Assembly: GCA_947372495.1 (NCBI GenBank)
Contig: CANBTZ010000002.1
Span: forward strand, 1 to 45,865
DNA: 45,865 nt
Reading direction: 5' to 3'
From: Comamonadaceae bacterium
GTDB taxonomy: Bacteria; Pseudomonadota; Gammaproteobacteria; Burkholderiales; Burkholderiaceae_C
This document shows, one piece after another, positions 44,272 to 45,865 of this stretch (position 1 is the stretch's first letter; the number at the start of each line of letters is the position of its first letter). The notes beneath the pieces were generated by a model. The model did not search any database, was not told the origin of the DNA, and saw nothing but the letters and a program-made list of their open reading frames with translations. Position numbers and translations under genes: made by a program.

Positions 44272-45129
44272 TCAATTCAGCGAGCCCATTGCTTCGCCCA
44301 TCACGATGGGCCGAGTGGGTGTCCAGTCCTTGTTGAACTGCATCACCCCTTGGGGGAAAAGCATCACCACGGTGGAGCCGAGCAAAAAGCGGCCCATCTC
44401 TTCGCCTTGAGCCAGTGCGATGTTGCCCATCTCGTAGGCCCACTCACGCACCGTACCGGGGCGCGGTGGGTTGACCACCCCGTGCCACACGGTGGCCATG
44501 CTGCCCACAATGGTGGCGCCCACCAGCACAATCACAAACGGGCCGTGCTCCCCCTCGAACACACACACCACGCGCTCGTTGCGGGCAAACAGCCCTGGCA
44601 CGCCGCGGGCTGTGGTTGGGTTCACTGAAAACAGATCGCCCGGCACGTAAATCATGCGCGTGAGCCGTCCCGCGCAAGGCATGTGGATGCGGTGGTAGTC
44701 GCGCGGGCTGAGGTACAGCGTGGCAAATTCACCGTCCTGAAACTGCGCAGCCAGCGCGGCGTCGCCGCCTACCAGCGCCTGCGTGCTGTAGCTGTGGCCC
44801 TTGGCCTGAAACACCTGATCGCCCGCGATCGGGCCACATTGGCTGATGGCGCCGTCCACCGGGCTGAGCAGGTCGGCCTGGGCCAGTGGGCGTGCACCAC
44901 CACGCAGCGGGCGGGTGAAGAACTCGTTGAAGCTCACGTAGCTGGCTGTGTCCGGGTTGGCTGCTTCGGCCATGTTCACGTTGTAGCGCCGCACAAAACG
45001 GTTGATAACCCCGGTGGTGAACGCGCCCCACTGGCGACTCGCCACCCAGCCGGCAAACACCGTGAGGGCTTGCTTAGGCATCAGGTACTGGGGCAAAACC
45101 GCCAGGCGGTCAGAGAAAGAAGGGGACAT
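44272..45129 (-). CDS. psd: Phosphatidylserine decarboxylase
   Basis: Psd converts phosphatidylserine to phosphatidylethanolamine at the inner membrane using a self-made pyruvoyl group. The 285-residue proenzyme has [42 protein letters not shown] and the self-cleavage motif Leu-Gly-Ser-Thr ([15 protein letters not shown], about residue 250), where Ser becomes the pyruvoyl residue. Length is normal for the family. It is convergent with kup and divergent from the ABC ATPase gene, with a small palindrome between. Confidence 0.96.
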   Translation of the reverse strand: MSPSFSDRLAVLPQYLMPKQALTVFAGWVASRQWGAFTTGVINRFVRRYNVNMAEAANPDTASYVSFNEFFTRPLRGGARPLAQADLLSPVDGAISQCGPIAGDQVFQAKGHSYSTQALVGGDAALAAQFQDGEFATLYLSPRDYHRIHMPCAGRLTRMIYVPGDLFSVNPTTARGVPGLFARNERVVCVFEGEHGPFVIVLVGATIVGSMATVWHGVVNPPRPGTVREWAYEMGNIALAQGEEMGRFLLGSTVVMLFPQGVMQFNKDWTPTRPIVMGEAMGSLN

Positions 45130-45161
45130 GTGGGGGCCGCCAAAGCGGTTCAGGACAATGC

Positions 45162-45176
45162 CCCGATTTTATCGGG
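45162..45176. promoter_or_regulatory. Palindrome in the psd/ABC divergent promoter region
   Basis: CCCGAT-TTT-ATCGGG, 6-base arms, lies between the two start codons. A CACAAT box at 45188-45193 stands about 8 bases before the ABC start codon, implying a very short leader there. Confidence 0.4.
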
Positions 45177-45200
45177 CCAGTCGCAGGCACAATCCGGGGC

Positions 45201-45865
45201 ATGAACACCCCTTTGCTTTCGGTCGATCATCTGGTCAAGCGCTACGGCCAGACCACGGTGGTCAACGACCTGTCATTTCACATCCAGCCCGGCGAATGCC
45301 TGGGCGTGATCGGCCCCAACGGTGCGGGCAAAACCACCACGCTGCGCATGTGCCTGGGCTTGTCCCAGCCCGACAGCGGCAGCATCGCTTACTTTGGCGG
45401 CCAGCAAATGCCCCAAGACGCCTTGGGCATCAAGGCCCAGCTGGGCGTGGTGGCGCAGATGGACACGCTGGACCCCGACTTCAACTCAGAAGAAAACCTG
45501 CTGGTCTTTGGCCGCTACTTTGGCCTGCCCGACGCCACCATCCGCGAACGTATTCCCAAACTGCTTGAATTTGCAGCCCTCAGCCACAAGGCCAAGGCCA
45601 AACCGGGCGAGCTGTCGGGCGGCATGAAGCGGCGCCTGAGCCTGGCCCGCGCACTGATCAACGAGCCGCGCCTCTTGATGCTGGACGAGCCCACCACGGG
45701 CCTGGACCCGCAAGCGCGGCACCTGATGTGGGAGCGCCTGCAAGTGCTGTTGCAAGAAGGCAAGTCCATCTTGCTCACCACGCATTTCATGGACGAAGCC
45801 GAGCGTTTGTGCTCGCGCCTCTTGGTGCTGGACCAAGGCCGCAAGATCGCCGAAGGCAAACCCCG
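45201..45865 (+). CDS. ABC transporter ATP-binding protein, NodI/DrrA-like (cut by window edge)
   Basis: About 221 residues are visible; the C-terminus lies beyond the window. Walker A is [14 protein letters not shown] (about 39-52), the ABC signature [15 protein letters not shown], and Walker [18 protein letters not shown], with the H-loop in [14 protein letters not shown]. The opening [33 protein letters not shown] and the extended linker suggest the NodI/DrrA multidrug-type exporter group, typically paired with an ABC-2 permease encoded next. The substrate is not readable. It is divergent from psd. Confidence 0.9.
   Translation, partial: MNTPLLSVDHLVKRYGQTTVVNDLSFHIQPGECLGVIGPNGAGKTTTLRMCLGLSQPDSGSIAYFGGQQMPQDALGIKAQLGVVAQMDTLDPDFNSEENLLVFGRYFGLPDATIRERIPKLLEFAALSHKAKAKPGELSGGMKRRLSLARALINEPRLLMLDEPTTGLDPQARHLMWERLQVLLQEGKSILLTTHFMDEAERLCSRLLVLDQGRKIAEGKP

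Noticed and set aside
1-45865. tRNA, rRNA, CRISPR, prophage or insertion sequence
   Set aside because: No gap contains a cloverleaf ending in CCA, spacer-repeat pattern, transposase or phage gene that I can recognise.

Overview
This 45.9 kb window looks like ordinary chromosome of a betaproteobacterium of the order Burkholderiales, most likely family Comamonadaceae. This is inferred from protein families and gene order (uvrA/MFS/ssb; hpf-ptsN-hprK beside fur; bamE-dapB-exbB/exbD-leuS-lptE-holA-proA-gshA-kup), from orphan Bug-type (TctC) binding proteins, and from a GC-rich intergenic repeat I associate with this family. I see no rRNA, tRNA, CRISPR array, transposase, integrase or phage gene.

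Layout. 1-2905: DNA maintenance (uvrA, cut by the window edge; an MFS exporter; ssb with its terminator). About 2.9-14.0 kb: an accessory block built around a periplasmic PQQ alcohol dehydrogenase. On the minus strand are dehydrogenase, cytochrome c and a periplasmic binding protein (an xoxF-G-J-like order). Divergent from them is an AcoR-like regulator that lacks the AAA+ domain, then a DUF1232 protein and a TonB-dependent receptor. Facing the receptor is a four-gene operon: beta-propeller protein, cytochrome b561, histidine kinase, response regulator. The dehydrogenase has the extra Asp two residues after its catalytic Asp that marks lanthanide-dependent enzymes. A 21-bp direct repeat brackets the block; the left copy is half of the ssb terminator and the right copy is an orphan half-terminator, which suggests insertion between ssb and the next gene.

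14.0-19.4 kb: a tricarballylate/citrate-type module (LysR regulator, TcuA flavoprotein, TcuB Fe-S/membrane protein, a TctC-like binding protein and a ModA-like binding protein). 19.4-22.6 kb: mnmA, a lytic transglycosylase, a TauE/SafE permease and a Nudix hydrolase. 22.8-29.7 kb: pntA-pntB transhydrogenase, a FadD-type acyl-CoA ligase, mtnN and corA. 30.2-32.5 kb: hpf, ptsN, hprK and fur. 32.6-45.9 kb: housekeeping envelope, translation and replication genes ending with kup, psd and an ABC ATPase cut by the right edge.

Non-coding highlights. Two long inverted repeats (28628-28707 and 35103-35178) have unrelated stems but nearly the same loop, the pattern expected of a structured RNA or mobile palindromic element, and both lie just downstream of a plus-strand gene. 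There are also tandem leader hairpins before hpf, a hairpin in the corA leader, and several perfect palindromes in promoters (pntAB, fadD, ptsN, kup, tcu, fur/bamE). All regulatory calls come from reading the sequence; no folding, database search or expression data was available.
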